Source of the DNA: JBEEPE01 sp964489645
Lineage (GTDB): Bacteria; Verrucomicrobiota; Verrucomicrobiia; Chthoniobacterales; Chthoniobacteraceae
Direction of reading: 5' to 3'
NCBI GenBank assembly: GCA_964489645.1
Contig: CAZAZT010000005.1
Coordinates: 1-64,000, forward strand
DNA: 64,000 nucleotides
Shown piece after piece: positions 46,601 to 55,507 of the stretch (position 1 is its first letter; each line of letters opens with the position of its first letter). The position numbers were made by a program, and so were the translations under genes. The notes under the pieces are model-generated. The model was not told the origin of the DNA, made no database searches, and saw nothing but the letters and a program-made list of their open reading frames with translations.

Positions 46601-49600
46601 ACCTGAAATCTGCCAGCCAACGCGCTCGATGACGTCGCAAGGGGCCCTGTTGACGGGCGCAAAGCCACATTCGCCCCGCCATCCTTCCCCAAGAGCAACG
46701 AGCCCGTCACATTCTCCGCCGTGCGCAAGCCATCCACCGAAGTCATTTCAGCGCCAGCAACCAATCGGTACGACCATGACTGAACGTTCGCAGGCAACAG
46801 CGGATTCATGGCCTGCATCTGCGCGTTGTACGCAGACGACACAAAACCGTCGCTCAACCCTCCCGATTCCAACGAAAGATCTCCCACCGCGCGAATCATC
46901 AGATTTCCAGGAACCGACAACGGACCGAACCGAGCACCAGACAAATCCCAATCCGAAGCGAACCGAATCCCGCCCTCTTTGTTGATCACCTCGACACCGG
47001 GACGGAACACCACCCGACCCATCAGCGTCGCATCCCCCCCCGTCACTCGCTGCAACATCGTCGGGTATCCCCCACTGACCCCACCAGCAATGCCAAGCCA
47101 GGACTCCGCATCCGCCTTCACACGCGCCTGCATCCCCGCATCGAGGACCCCATCCAGCCCCTCCAACGCGTAGAGCCGATATCCTTCAACGCTCACCACA
47201 GAAGCCCCTTCAATCCGTGAGGCGATTCGGGAAACCTGAACATCCAGTCCATCCGCACTCACCGGCGCACGCAGATGCACCACTCCCTGGAACCGATCCG
47301 CCCGCGCTCCCACAGATTCATCCACCCCCAAAACCAATCGCCCTCCCTCCATCCGCAGCAAAGCCCCCTGATTCACCAAACCACTGTTCTGTGCCCCCGC
47401 TTCCAAACGGATCCATCCGCCCTTGCCAGCCGCATCGAATCGCTTCGCTGACACATCCAGTAATGCGCTTTCTCCGAGCGCGATATCGCCAAACGCTGTC
47501 AACGAAATCCGCCCGCCCGTCTCGCCATGCGACCCAATCGTTCCGGTCACAGCAATCGTCCCGATATCAGCGGCCAATCGGAACTCGCGGGCATCAAACA
47601 TTCCATCCACCAAGACGTCTCCACTGCGAAACCGGAACGCGTGGCTCCGAAGAAATCCACCCTCTTTCAGGGTCTCTCCGAGCCGCGCCATCCCAGTCGA
47701 AGGAGCGGACTGCTGATCCAACTCAAAGCTGCCGCCCGAACCCCCGCGCCCAACCAGAACTCCTCCAAACTCAACACGCCCCCCCGGAGCAAGCAACTGG
47801 ACCGATCCCGCCTCACCGCCCTCGGACACCGCAGACACATCCACCACCGATTCAGGCAATAACAGGATATTACCTCGACTCGACTGCACACGAATGCGCC
47901 CGCCATCCACGTAGCGATTCACATCACGCAGAGGCACCCGCACTCCAGTCATCTCAATGCGACCACCCAGCACGATGTCCCCATCCCCCGCCGAAATCGC
48001 CAAACTACCCCCCGGGATCTTCACCCCACTCTTCAAGGTGACAGATCCGCCAACCAACTCCATCGAACCCCCAAATCCTTTCACGCCCCCCTCCTGCAAA
48101 CTGCCCTCCACCGGTTCAATCGATAACGCCCCGCCCGCCGACAACCTGCCCGAAATACCAGAACTCGAACCCACCCACGGCACCGACAAACCAAGCGACC
48201 CCGCAGCAATCAATGAACCACTTTGATCAAAGACAAATCCTGCCTCCGATCGGATCTCCGTCGACTGGAAGTCATTGATCAACAACGTTCCCCCCGCATG
48301 CCGCACCGACGCTCCGCGCAGGCGCAACACACCAGCCTCTCCCGCGGTAGGCGCCGCCTCCACCCGTGCCGTCCCCTCCAATAAGAATGACAATGCCGAC
48401 AACTCAACACCCGCACCCGTCTGGCCGTAACCCTGGATCGCCGCAGCCCCAATCACGACATCACCCGCGAATGAAAACTGACCGCTTCCTACAAGATCCA
48501 GCGACGAAAGACTCCGAAGCGAAATGCGGCGACTACTAGCAAGGCCATCCAACACGGACCGCGAGAGGACCAAGCCAGACCCCTCCGGAGAGGCAACCGA
48601 ATCGTCCAATCGCAGGATGACCCGCTCGGCTTCCACCTCGAATACGCCTGCTTTGATCGTCGCGAGAGGACTCAAGGACGCTCCCCCTGTGGAGTTGATC
48701 ATGACGCGCGCCCCTTCCAATCGCGTTCCCTCCGCAATGGTCAACTGTGCTGCCACCCCGCCACTCCCGCCCTGCCGGATCAACCTCCCCTCACCCGCTG
48801 CCCCAATCCGCAACATCACACCACGCCCGCTGCCCTCGATGGAGGGATCACCCAAACGCAAATCCATCCCGTCGCCCACGCCGCTGCCGGTCCGCAACAC
48901 CGCGGCACCCGCGAGGATGCTCAACCGATCCGTCGCAGCGAAGATGACGTCATTCCCACGGAGTGGCGCAGACTGATTGTCCACGGTCAATGATCGAGAT
49001 CGGACATCCACCACCACCCCACCGTTCACAAAACTCCTCGATCCCCCAATCAACACACTCTCGGCCCCGAAGCTCTCAAAGGTCCCCGAAGCAAGGACTC
49101 CTGCCGGATAGCCCGACGCCTCCCGAGAACCAGCAAGCACAACGTCCCCGCCAACCCCGAAATCCACATACCCGCCACGCCCCGCTCCCACAGCCCGTGC
49201 ATCAATGCTTCCTGAAAATCCTAATCCGCTCTGCGCAAGAAGTTTGATCTGTCCCGCATCCGCCGGACCACGTACCTCGCCAAGACCGAGCTCCGACGCC
49301 TTTTGCTTCATGAACTCGGATGCGCCCGCCACTTCATAATCCGCGCGGGCGAGAACACCCATGCGCGAAGTGACGGTGTACCCGTTGGTTAACGATGGCG
49401 CCCGCGCCCCATTGCTCAACACGTTCTGTGGGTAGCCTCGCATCACGAAGGTTCCGTCGACCTGTTTTCCGACCAGATCAGGAACTCCCGCGCGAGGCTC
49501 AACGAGAAACGCACCCGGCATGACCGCGTATCGCGCTGGAAGAAGTGTGAAACGTCCCCCCTTGAAGCCATCGCCACCTTCCAAAACCAGACTGTCTCCA

Positions 49601-52600
49601 ACCCTGAGGGCCGCTGATACATACCCGCTATCACCTCCCAAAAGACCCGCATTTCGATCCTGCGTGAACGGTGCGTAAGGGGCGTATTCCAATCCGTAGT
49701 TCGGCACGATCGCGTAGGCATTCGGCGAAGCCAAAAGGTCCTCCGTTCCACCCACCCCAGAAATCCAGCGATAACCGAAAACATCACCGCCTCCTCGGAT
49801 ATCCAACGCAGCCCCAGAGTCTACACGCATATCGACCGCCGCCAGCGTCACCTGCTTCCACGGCATTCCCTGAGCGCTGATGTCAATGCCAGAGGGATCC
49901 ACCCATTGCCGGGCACTCGTCACAATCCCATACGGGATCTGCAAACCCGCTCCGGTGGAATCCACTCCAGATACGGACAATCGACTTCCAGCACCCACCT
50001 CCAAGACGGACGTGACGCCGTAAGCAGCACCCGACAAGGTGTTTTTCGGGGCCACTCCCACCCCGTCCCACCCGACCGTGATGCGGCCGAAGGGTGCTAC
50101 GAGAACTCCACGATGCACGATCTTTGTCGCATACAATCCCAACTCACCACCCGCACTCCACGGCGCCGATCGAACCCCTCCCGCGAGCACCTCGATGGTG
50201 CCTGGCTGCATCCCTCCCTCCGTCTCGTAGTCACCGACGCCAATCACAAACTGCGTAGAGGTCGGAGGATACACCTGCCCCGCCCGAAGACTCAATTTTC
50301 CCCTCATGTCAAACGTCCCATTCCCTCGCACATCTCCCGACTCCGCCAATACATCCACGCGGCCAATCCCCTGAAGAGAAAGGTTTCCGATATCAACAAG
50401 CCGCCCCTTCACCTCCAAACTTCCCGAGCCATACTTCGCCTCAAACCGGAACGGTGCCGTCCCTTGGTAAAACGGCGTTCGATCCTCGGAGATCCCGAAC
50501 GGCGCGCGGAAAGCCGTTCCCAGCGCCACGTGCGGAGCATCGACCTGGACGCGCCCCTCCGCATACAAGACCCCTCCGGAAGCGAGAACAATCTCACGTC
50601 CAGCATTCAACACCACATCCCCAACCATCGATACCGTGCCATCAATGCGGATAACATCCAGCCCCCCGCCAGCGAATCGATCCACGCTCACGCCTGCGTA
50701 GGTGGATAACGGAACACCCGATCCATCAACCATCACCGCTCCCGCCAAACCCTCAGCCAACCCAAACACTCGACCACCAGTTTGGGACACCTCCAACGTA
50801 ACATCCAACGCCGTCGGATTCGCCGCTACGCCCACCCCAAAATAATGACCTGAAGCAAGATTCAACGTACCCCCACGGGCGGATAACCCACCTGCCACGG
50901 CGCGAACCGTTCCATCCATCAACAACATCTGGGATCCATTGAACGTGACGGTCCCCCCATCGCTCTCCACCAACGTCGGCACGAAACGACTCAAAGCCGA
51001 TCGGAACGCGTCGCCGCCGCGAAAACCTCCGCCCGAGGCCATCGCCAGATCCAGTTCACCGTTGGCACCCGATGCGTCAAAACGGGATCCCGCCGCCGCA
51101 ACAATATTTCCGCTGACCGAGAGCCTGCCCCCAGACAACACCTCGCCCCTGCGATACCCCTGGGCATCAGGTACAAGCACGCGTGTTCCCGCAACGCTCA
51201 GGCTCGCCCCACTTCCAAACACAGCCGTCGGCAAGGGCTTGGAGAACTCTCCCGCCTTGTCCGGAAACGCGACGTTCGAATCGCGGGCGCCGCGCACCGA
51301 AATTTCCCCACCCAACGCCTCAACGCTTCCCAACACCGTCACGGTATCTCCAAAAAGTCGAACGTAACCGCTCGGCTCCACCCGGATCTTCGCCCCTTCT
51401 CCAATCACCAAATCCCCACGCACCACCGGAAGACGCGTGAACGCGTCATAGCTTCCATCCGCATGTAACTCCACCGTTCCCGCCCGACGCGCGCCCTCCG
51501 GTTGCAGAACCAACCTCCAACTCGGCTCGGCTCGCGTCGCATCCAAACGTCGGGATTCCGAACCCGTCTCCACCCGCGTTCCCGCCGCCACCTGCATCGT
51601 CGGTCCCGCCTTCCCCACCTCACCAACCGCCGACACCGAGTAATCGGAAAACCCGCCCGTCCGGAAAAACTCTGAACTCAACTCGATCGCTCCCGCCCCC
51701 TTCCCAACCGCTCCGATCACCACCCGTGGAACCGTCAGACTCAATGACCCACCCCGCTCCCCGCCATATCCTTTCATCTCCCCTCCAAGAGTCACCCCTC
51801 CTCCCAGCACACCCGCAAGAACCGGATTCTCGCCCGGCGATCCCGCCCGCCCCCCCGCCACTGCTAACGATCCGCCTCGACCATACACCACCCTTCCCGT
51901 CGGCATCATCTGCGCTCCGCCCGAGACATCCAGCACGCTGCCAGCCGATATCCGAACATCCAGACCGTCCAGACTCAACAAGCCTCCCGACAGACTCAGC
52001 AAGGCCGGATCCCCCAACGTTACCGCGGCACGATCATCCACCACCGAACCAGCCACCGAAACTCGCGCATCTGCACCCACCTCGATCAAGCCCCGCCCCT
52101 CGCCCGGTCGGGGAGTCGCCGCCCCCTCCGCACTGCTCATCAATCGCTCCAAAGCAGAGGGAGAAACGCTCCGAGCCCGCAAATGAACGTCCGCCGAAGA
52201 TCCTTCAATCCGCCCCAAAACACGCACATTCGCCCCGTCGAGCGTCATCCTTCCAAAATCATTGATGCCCAGCTTGATACCAGACGGCACAACGATATCA
52301 CCGTCCGGATTGTACACCGACAGCGCCCCGAATCCGGACTTGCCCATCCAGCCGATTGGCATCGACACCAACGCTCGACGCTCGTCGGGCAGACCCACCT
52401 CATGCCCTTGCTCGTCCAATCGGAACGCGTCCACAGGAGCCTGAGATTGAACCGTCACGAACCTCACTTCAGGCGGCGTCGGAGACTCCACGATGAACAG
52501 GGGTGCAACGCTATCACGCCGAGTGAACTCGAGCCGCAGTGTGCTTGGTGAAGCGGGCTCACCGCGCTGGAGACGACCGCTCAACGTCGCGCCAACCAAC

Positions 52601-54843
52601 GCGCCGTCCAACGCCACCGAAGGAGCAACAATCGTCAACCCGCCACCCGCTGAACCCTGATAATACCCCGGCTCAAAAGTCCCTGCCGTCTTGGAGATCG
52701 GATGAGGAAACGTTTCCACCACACCATACTTATCAAAACGCACCGTCGTCGTTTCTCCATAGATCCCGTCATAGACAATATCCGGCGTAGCCTGAGCGAT
52801 ATCCAACACACGTCCGCCACTCAAAAGTTTGGTCGTTTCCACGACTCCACCCGTGTACGTCAGCCATCCGCCTGACACATCGACCGAGGACCCCGGCTGC
52901 ATCACCACCGACCCTCCGGCTCTCAAAACCACCGAACCTCCGGCTGTGGTCAACTCCCCCACGCGCCGCTGGATCAATCCGACATATCCAGACGCATCTG
53001 CGAGTGGTGTTCCAACCCACGACTTGCCCTGCCACTGACCCACATTCCGCATATCCACCTGGATCGTCTTTCCACGCAGGACACCATTCCGCTGGATCGG
53101 TGAATCCGCCAACTCGGTTCCTCGCAGTTCCACCGAAACAATGTTCCTCGATACCGGAATCTCCACGCCCGCAGTGCCCGCCACATCAATCCACGCACCA
53201 CGGTCCATGTAGATCTGTCCGACCGTATTCACAAAGGGTGACACCGGCAAAATCCCCGGTTGGTAACGCCACTCCCCAGCCTCCACCACAACCTGTGCTG
53301 ACGGCGCAAGCATCCCAGAATCCCCAGCCAAATGGATGACTCTCCCACGGATGTTCACTGACGAGTCCAACGCGAGCTTCGTTCCTGCCACCGACTCGGC
53401 GCTCGCAAGCTCTGGGAGTATCCGGATCATCGAGCCACCGCCAAGCTCCACCGTCCCAGCGGACCTCAACAGGAACGGCAACTGCGGCCCCGCTCCGTTC
53501 GCTGCAGCAAACGTCTGCGGATTCGCCACCGCACCGTATCCCGCGATGAGGTCGACTCGCCCATTCAAAGCGACCGAGGTGGAGCTCTCAATCGATCCGG
53601 TTTGCATCACGTCGCGGCCCGCCATCACCACCCCCCCACGCAGCACCTCGATCAGCCCAGAGTTCCGCACTGTACCCGCACGCGGCTGCACCCCACCCGC
53701 AACACCCACGTCACCGACGTACACATCCAATCCGCGCAAACTCGGGTCGGACGCTGCATGCGCGCCAAAGCCCACTTGCAAACCAGCAGCCAGAATCGTC
53801 TGTCCCTCAGGTGTCGCAATCCAACCCTCATTCGTGACGTTCGCTCCAATCAACGCAATGCGCCCTCCCACCTTGTCCGCAGACGCAGGCGTGGATAATC
53901 GCGCACCACGCTCCACCCTGACATCCCCGAACCATCCGTTCGGAACCATCGCCGGATCAGGCTCAAACGCAGGGGTTCCGTTCACTCCCAACTCGATCGG
54001 TAAACCGGAGAAGAGGAACTGTGCATCCGGATTATTCAACAATCCGTTCGCCACCAAATTCTTGTTGATCGGCAATGAGGACGCCACCAAAGACGGCAGG
54101 TTCACCTGACTGCCCGCCCCAAACAGGATGCCGTTCGTGTTGATCACGTAAACCTGTCCATCCGCAGTGAGCTTTCCAAGAATCTGAGACGGCGCACCGC
54201 TCGGGTCCTGGACCTGATTGAATGCCGTCCACTGCCTCGCACTCGCACCTCCTGCTCGCTGATCAAAATGCAACTCGGTCTTCTCTCCCACATCGAAGGT
54301 CTTCCACCGAAGCAATGCCTGCGGAGCCGTCTGCTCCACCGTGACTTTCGCGGCAGCCGTTGCTCCGCCCGAACCCACCTGCTTAGGCAACTTCGCCCCG
54401 ACCCACAAGTTCGCCAACTCTCCAGCGTTCGGCTTCGACAGATCCTTGGGAACCCCTGGCGCAACCTCCAACCCCCCAACCGCTAATCCGTTCACCACCC
54501 TAGCCAGGTTCTCTCCCGTTCGATTCGGATTCTTCCGAGGACTTCCTGCACTCAGCTTAGCCGCGGCATTCGCCGCATCCTGCAGATCCCGCATCGACTG
54601 CAACGTCTGAACGGTCCTCGAAAGAGACGACTGACGCGCCGCCATGCCTGCTCGAGCTGCTGCCTCTGTCGCAGAGCCAGAGCTCGGAGTAGGACCACCC
54701 GTCGATGCGCTCGGACGCGCTTGCAAAATACTCCCCGCGTAAACCATCGGAGCCACCGGACCCGAGATGCCAATGACTGCAACACCCGCGCACGTCGCCA
54801 CCCCTCCCCGCATCATCCGCGACCGGAACAGGAAACCCTTCAT
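43612..54843 (-). CDS. Giant filamentous haemagglutinin-like two-partner secretion exoprotein (TpsA)
   Basis: The 3743-residue protein has a signal peptide (RGGVATCAGVAVIGISGP, ending near VYAGS), a TPS/haemagglutination-activity domain at about 150-430 with WKTFDVG, LHFDQR and NTNGILFGAGSQVNLPSLVASS, then over 3000 residues of Gly/Ser/Val-rich beta-helix-type sequence such as GGRIALIGANVTNEG. The C-terminal region from about 3550 (APHGDVTVGVELSSN, GDIDLIAPRGFVDAGDAGIRVSGNLNIAAVQV) matches the DUF3739 pattern of this family. It ends in a charged tail. It should be secreted by the TpsB encoded at the head of the same operon and act as an adhesin or fibrous surface protein. ATG 54843 is preferred over GTG 54846 because GGAGGAGG at 54851-54858 is ideally spaced. 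On reading, no Cys was found outside the signal peptide. Confidence 0.9.
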   Translation of the reverse strand: MKGFLFRSRMMRGGVATCAGVAVIGISGPVAPMVYAGSILQARPSASTGGPTPSSGSATEAAARAGMAARQSSLSRTVQTLQSMRDLQDAANAAAKLSAGSPRKNPNRTGENLARVVNGLAVGGLEVAPGVPKDLSKPNAGELANLWVGAKLPKQVGSGGATAAAKVTVEQTAPQALLRWKTFDVGEKTELHFDQRAGGASARQWTAFNQVQDPSGAPSQILGKLTADGQVYVINTNGILFGAGSQVNLPSLVASSLPINKNLVANGLLNNPDAQFLFSGLPIELGVNGTPAFEPDPAMVPNGWFGDVRVERGARLSTPASADKVGGRIALIGANVTNEGWIATPEGQTILAAGLQVGFGAHAASDPSLRGLDVYVGDVGVAGGVQPRAGTVRNSGLIEVLRGGVVMAGRDVMQTGSIESSTSVALNGRVDLIAGYGAVANPQTFAAANGAGPQLPFLLRSAGTVELGGGSMIRILPELASAESVAGTKLALDSSVNIRGRVIHLAGDSGMLAPSAQVVVEAGEWRYQPGILPVSPFVNTVGQIYMDRGAWIDVAGTAGVEIPVSRNIVSVELRGTELADSPIQRNGVLRGKTIQVDMRNVGQWQGKSWVGTPLADASGYVGLIQRRVGELTTAGGSVVLRAGGSVVMQPGSSVDVSGGWLTYTGGVVETTKLLSGGRVLDIAQATPDIVYDGIYGETTTVRFDKYGVVETFPHPISKTAGTFEPGYYQGSAGGGLTIVAPSVALDGALVGATLSGRLQRGEPASPSTLRLEFTRRDSVAPLFIVESPTPPEVRFVTVQSQAPVDAFRLDEQGHEVGLPDERRALVSMPIGWMGKSGFGALSVYNPDGDIVVPSGIKLGINDFGRMTLDGANVRVLGRIEGSSADVHLRARSVSPSALERLMSSAEGAATPRPGEGRGLIEVGADARVSVAGSVVDDRAAVTLGDPALLSLSGGLLSLDGLDVRISAGSVLDVSGGAQMMPTGRVVYGRGGSLAVAGGRAGSPGENPVLAGVLGGGVTLGGEMKGYGGERGGSLSLTVPRVVIGAVGKGAGAIELSSEFFRTGGFSDYSVSAVGEVGKAGPTMQVAAGTRVETGSESRRLDATRAEPSWRLVLQPEGARRAGTVELHADGSYDAFTRLPVVRGDLVIGEGAKIRVEPSGYVRLFGDTVTVLGSVEALGGEISVRGARDSNVAFPDKAGEFSKPLPTAVFGSGASLSVAGTRVLVPDAQGYRRGEVLSGGRLSVSGNIVAAAGSRFDASGANGELDLAMASGGGFRGGDAFRSALSRFVPTLVESDGGTVTFNGSQMLLMDGTVRAVAGGLSARGGTLNLASGHYFGVGVAANPTALDVTLEVSQTGGRVFGLAEGLAGAVMVDGSGVPLSTYAGVSVDRFAGGGLDVIRIDGTVSMVGDVVLNAGREIVLASGGVLYAEGRVQVDAPHVALGTAFRAPFGISEDRTPFYQGTAPFRFEAKYGSGSLEVKGRLVDIGNLSLQGIGRVDVLAESGDVRGNGTFDMRGKLSLRAGQVYPPTSTQFVIGVGDYETEGGMQPGTIEVLAGGVRSAPWSAGGELGLYATKIVHRGVLVAPFGRITVGWDGVGVAPKNTLSGAAYGVTSVLEVGAGSRLSVSGVDSTGAGLQIPYGIVTSARQWVDPSGIDISAQGMPWKQVTLAAVDMRVDSGAALDIRGGGDVFGYRWISGVGGTEDLLASPNAYAIVPNYGLEYAPYAPFTQDRNAGLLGGDSGYVSAALRVGDSLVLEGGDGFKGGRFTLLPARYAVMPGAFLVEPRAGVPDLVGKQVDGTFVMRGYPQNVLSNGARAPSLTNGYTVTSRMGVLARADYEVAGASEFMKQKASELGLGEVRGPADAGQIKLLAQSGLGFSGSIDARAVGAGRGGYVDFGVGGDVVLAGSREASGYPAGVLASGTFESFGAESVLIGGSRSFVNGGVVVDVRSRSLTVDNQSAPLRGNDVIFAATDRLSILAGAAVLRTGSGVGDGMDLRLGDPSIEGSGRGVMLRIGAAGEGRLIRQGGSGGVAAQLTIAEGTRLEGARVMINSTGGASLSPLATIKAGVFEVEAERVILRLDDSVASPEGSGLVLSRSVLDGLASSRRISLRSLSSLDLVGSGQFSFAGDVVIGAAAIQGYGQTGAGVELSALSFLLEGTARVEAAPTAGEAGVLRLRGASVRHAGGTLLINDFQSTEIRSEAGFVFDQSGSLIAAGSLGLSVPWVGSSSGISGRLSAGGALSIEPVEGSLQEGGVKGFGGSMELVGGSVTLKSGVKIPGGSLAISAGDGDIVLGGRIEMTGVRVPLRDVNRYVDGGRIRVQSSRGNILLLPESVVDVSAVSEGGEAGSVQLLAPGGRVEFGGVLVGRGGSGGSFELDQQSAPSTGMARLGETLKEGGFLRSHAFRFRSGDVLVDGMFDAREFRLAADIGTIAVTGTIGSHGETGGRISLTAFGDIALGESALLDVSAKRFDAAGKGGWIRLEAGAQNSGLVNQGALLRMEGGRLVLGVDESVGARADRFQGVVHLRAPVSADGLDVQVSRIASRIEGASVVSVEGYRLYALEGLDGVLDAGMQARVKADAESWLGIAGGVSGGYPTMLQRVTGGDATLMGRVVFRPGVEVINKEGGIRFASDWDLSGARFGPLSVPGNLMIRAVGDLSLESGGLSDGFVSSAYNAQMQAMNPLLPANVQSWSYRLVAGAEMTSVDGLRTAENVTGSLLLGKDGGANVALRPSTGPLATSSSALAGRFQVIRTGSGDIDVSVAGDVRFLNPFASIYTAGVRLSDPTRVMAEGDFDVPVPKVLGTQGTLGAVQGLGVAQYAFGGGDVRIGAGRDLVRMTRNTSGELIADSSRQLPMNWLYRRGYVDSASGQFGLGDGGDVSSTTWWVDPSNFFQSVGALGGGSVRLEAGRDVMNVDAVLPTNARMAKGVPSSERMVEYGGGDLVVRAGRDVSGGVFYVEKGRGLITASGAVTTNAARSVSLTNLRPGDAGESELSWMPTTLFVGKSRFDVVANGDVLLGPVANPFLLPAGIGNTFWYKTYFSTYSETAGLDVVSLGGDVTLRRNVTFGSETGAQPLLQAWMEKQLLLSGGSVPSASYFQPWLRLSESQVTPFRTVSGLMPPSLKVSAFGGDLNLVGDVTLAPSAVGGLEFAAGGSINGLQPNGVSSQLVPGSSQVAWAGSVINVSDAAPGLIPSVLMPYAYRALVGDGKTANVTTENLFLSAVDRLFAETGATAGAADSLQVKQALHASGLLHFGDADPVRMYALGGDISGLTLFAPKSARVQAERDLTDFSLYGQNMGVSDRTVVGAGRDVVLFNPSSALRVQSRATGNILNFGQAPMEGDLQLGGSGTLEVVAGRDFRLGIGPTSEQGTGLGVTTIGNQRNPYLPVEGARIVLAAGIPGGGFDMGLDLGGFLDGLGDVRLGDFLKQIGATEIGGVRPVTAEHLAKMGATERRLFGLGVLFRLLRDSGRASADARYRDGTAAVETIFGGVSRSGDVTLTSRGVKTRSGGDVSILAPHGDVTVGVELSSNSAQDQGVLTEAGGNISIFVNGSVNVGTSRIFTLRGGSEVIWASTGNIAAGASSKTVQAAPPTRVVIDTQTGSVKTDLAGLATGGGIGVLTSVAGIAPGDIDLIAPRGFVDAGDAGIRVSGNLNIAAVQVLNSTNIQVTGASAGVPAAPVSVSVSAGAMSVASSTTGATAGIGGESTKQAKPSVPQEEVLSIISVEVVGYGGGDANPDDEKKKRERP

Positions 54844-54850
54844 CACGTCA

Positions 54851-54858
54851 CCTCCTCC
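54851..54858 (-). promoter_or_regulatory. Strong ribosome binding site of the tpsA gene
   Basis: GGAGGAGG on the minus strand lies seven bases before ATG 54843 and four before GTG 54846. It is among the strongest ribosome binding sites in the window, in a genome section where many genes lack one, and favours ATG 54843. Confidence 0.65.
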
Positions 54859-54880
54859 AAATGCGTTTCAATTCGCGCCG

Positions 54881-55504
54881 TCATCGCGGAATGCGTTGCT
54901 CGGAGATCTTGTCCGAGTAGTCCTGGACAAGGTTTTGCAACCGCACCCGCGTCGTCCCCACAAAGGGTTCACGAGCAGTCAGTGCCGTGCCCAACCCGAA
55001 CTTCTCATACCGATCCAGGATCTCCCTCGCAATCCGCTGAAGCTCCCCATTTTTCCGCTGCGCATCCGCAAATCTCCGATCCCCTTCAATCACCCGCTCA
55101 TTCAACTTCACCCATTCGGATTCCCGTTTCTTCAGCTTATCCGCCGTCTGCGCACCCACTCCCACCGCCTGAGCAAGGTCCGCCTTCAATCCGCCATTCT
55201 CCTTCTCAAGGTCCGTCACCTTGGCTCTCAGATCAGCAATCGTTCGCTCGGCGGTGTCCCGCTCCGCAGCAGATGCCTTTGTGAGCGCCGCCAACTTCTC
55301 GCCGAGATCTTTGGCCTTCTGCTCGTGCTCAACCTTCGCTGCATCCAAACCATCCCGCTCAGTCTGCAACGTTCGCAGCTGGGTCATCAAACCCTTCACG
55401 CTATCACGCAACCGCGCCTCCGCAGGACTCACCTCTGCGCCAACAGGGCCGGGAAACCCCACGCACAACGCCACAACTCCGAATGTCATCAATGAGTGTC
55501 TCAT
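54881..55504 (-). CDS. Periplasmic coiled-coil protein of the TPS operon
   Basis: The 207-residue protein has a signal peptide (MRHSLMTFGVVALCVGFPGPVGAE) and then about 130 residues of charged heptad-like sequence (LRTLQTERDGLDAAKVEHEQ, LEKENGGLKADLAQAV), a strong coiled-coil prediction by eye, ending in a short basic C terminus. It was not recognised as a known family. Its ATG lies three bases after the porin stop and its stop is 37 bases before the giant tpsA start, so it is inside the operon. A periplasmic chaperone or scaffold for the exoprotein is a reasonable guess, in the way coiled-coil Skp-like proteins act, but no Skp motif is visible. Confidence 0.75.
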   Translation of the reverse strand: MRHSLMTFGVVALCVGFPGPVGAEVSPAEARLRDSVKGLMTQLRTLQTERDGLDAAKVEHEQKAKDLGEKLAALTKASAAERDTAERTIADLRAKVTDLEKENGGLKADLAQAVGVGAQTADKLKKRESEWVKLNERVIEGDRRFADAQRKNGELQRIAREILDRYEKFGLGTALTAREPFVGTTRVRLQNLVQDYSDKISEQRIPR

Positions 55505-55507
55505 ACG

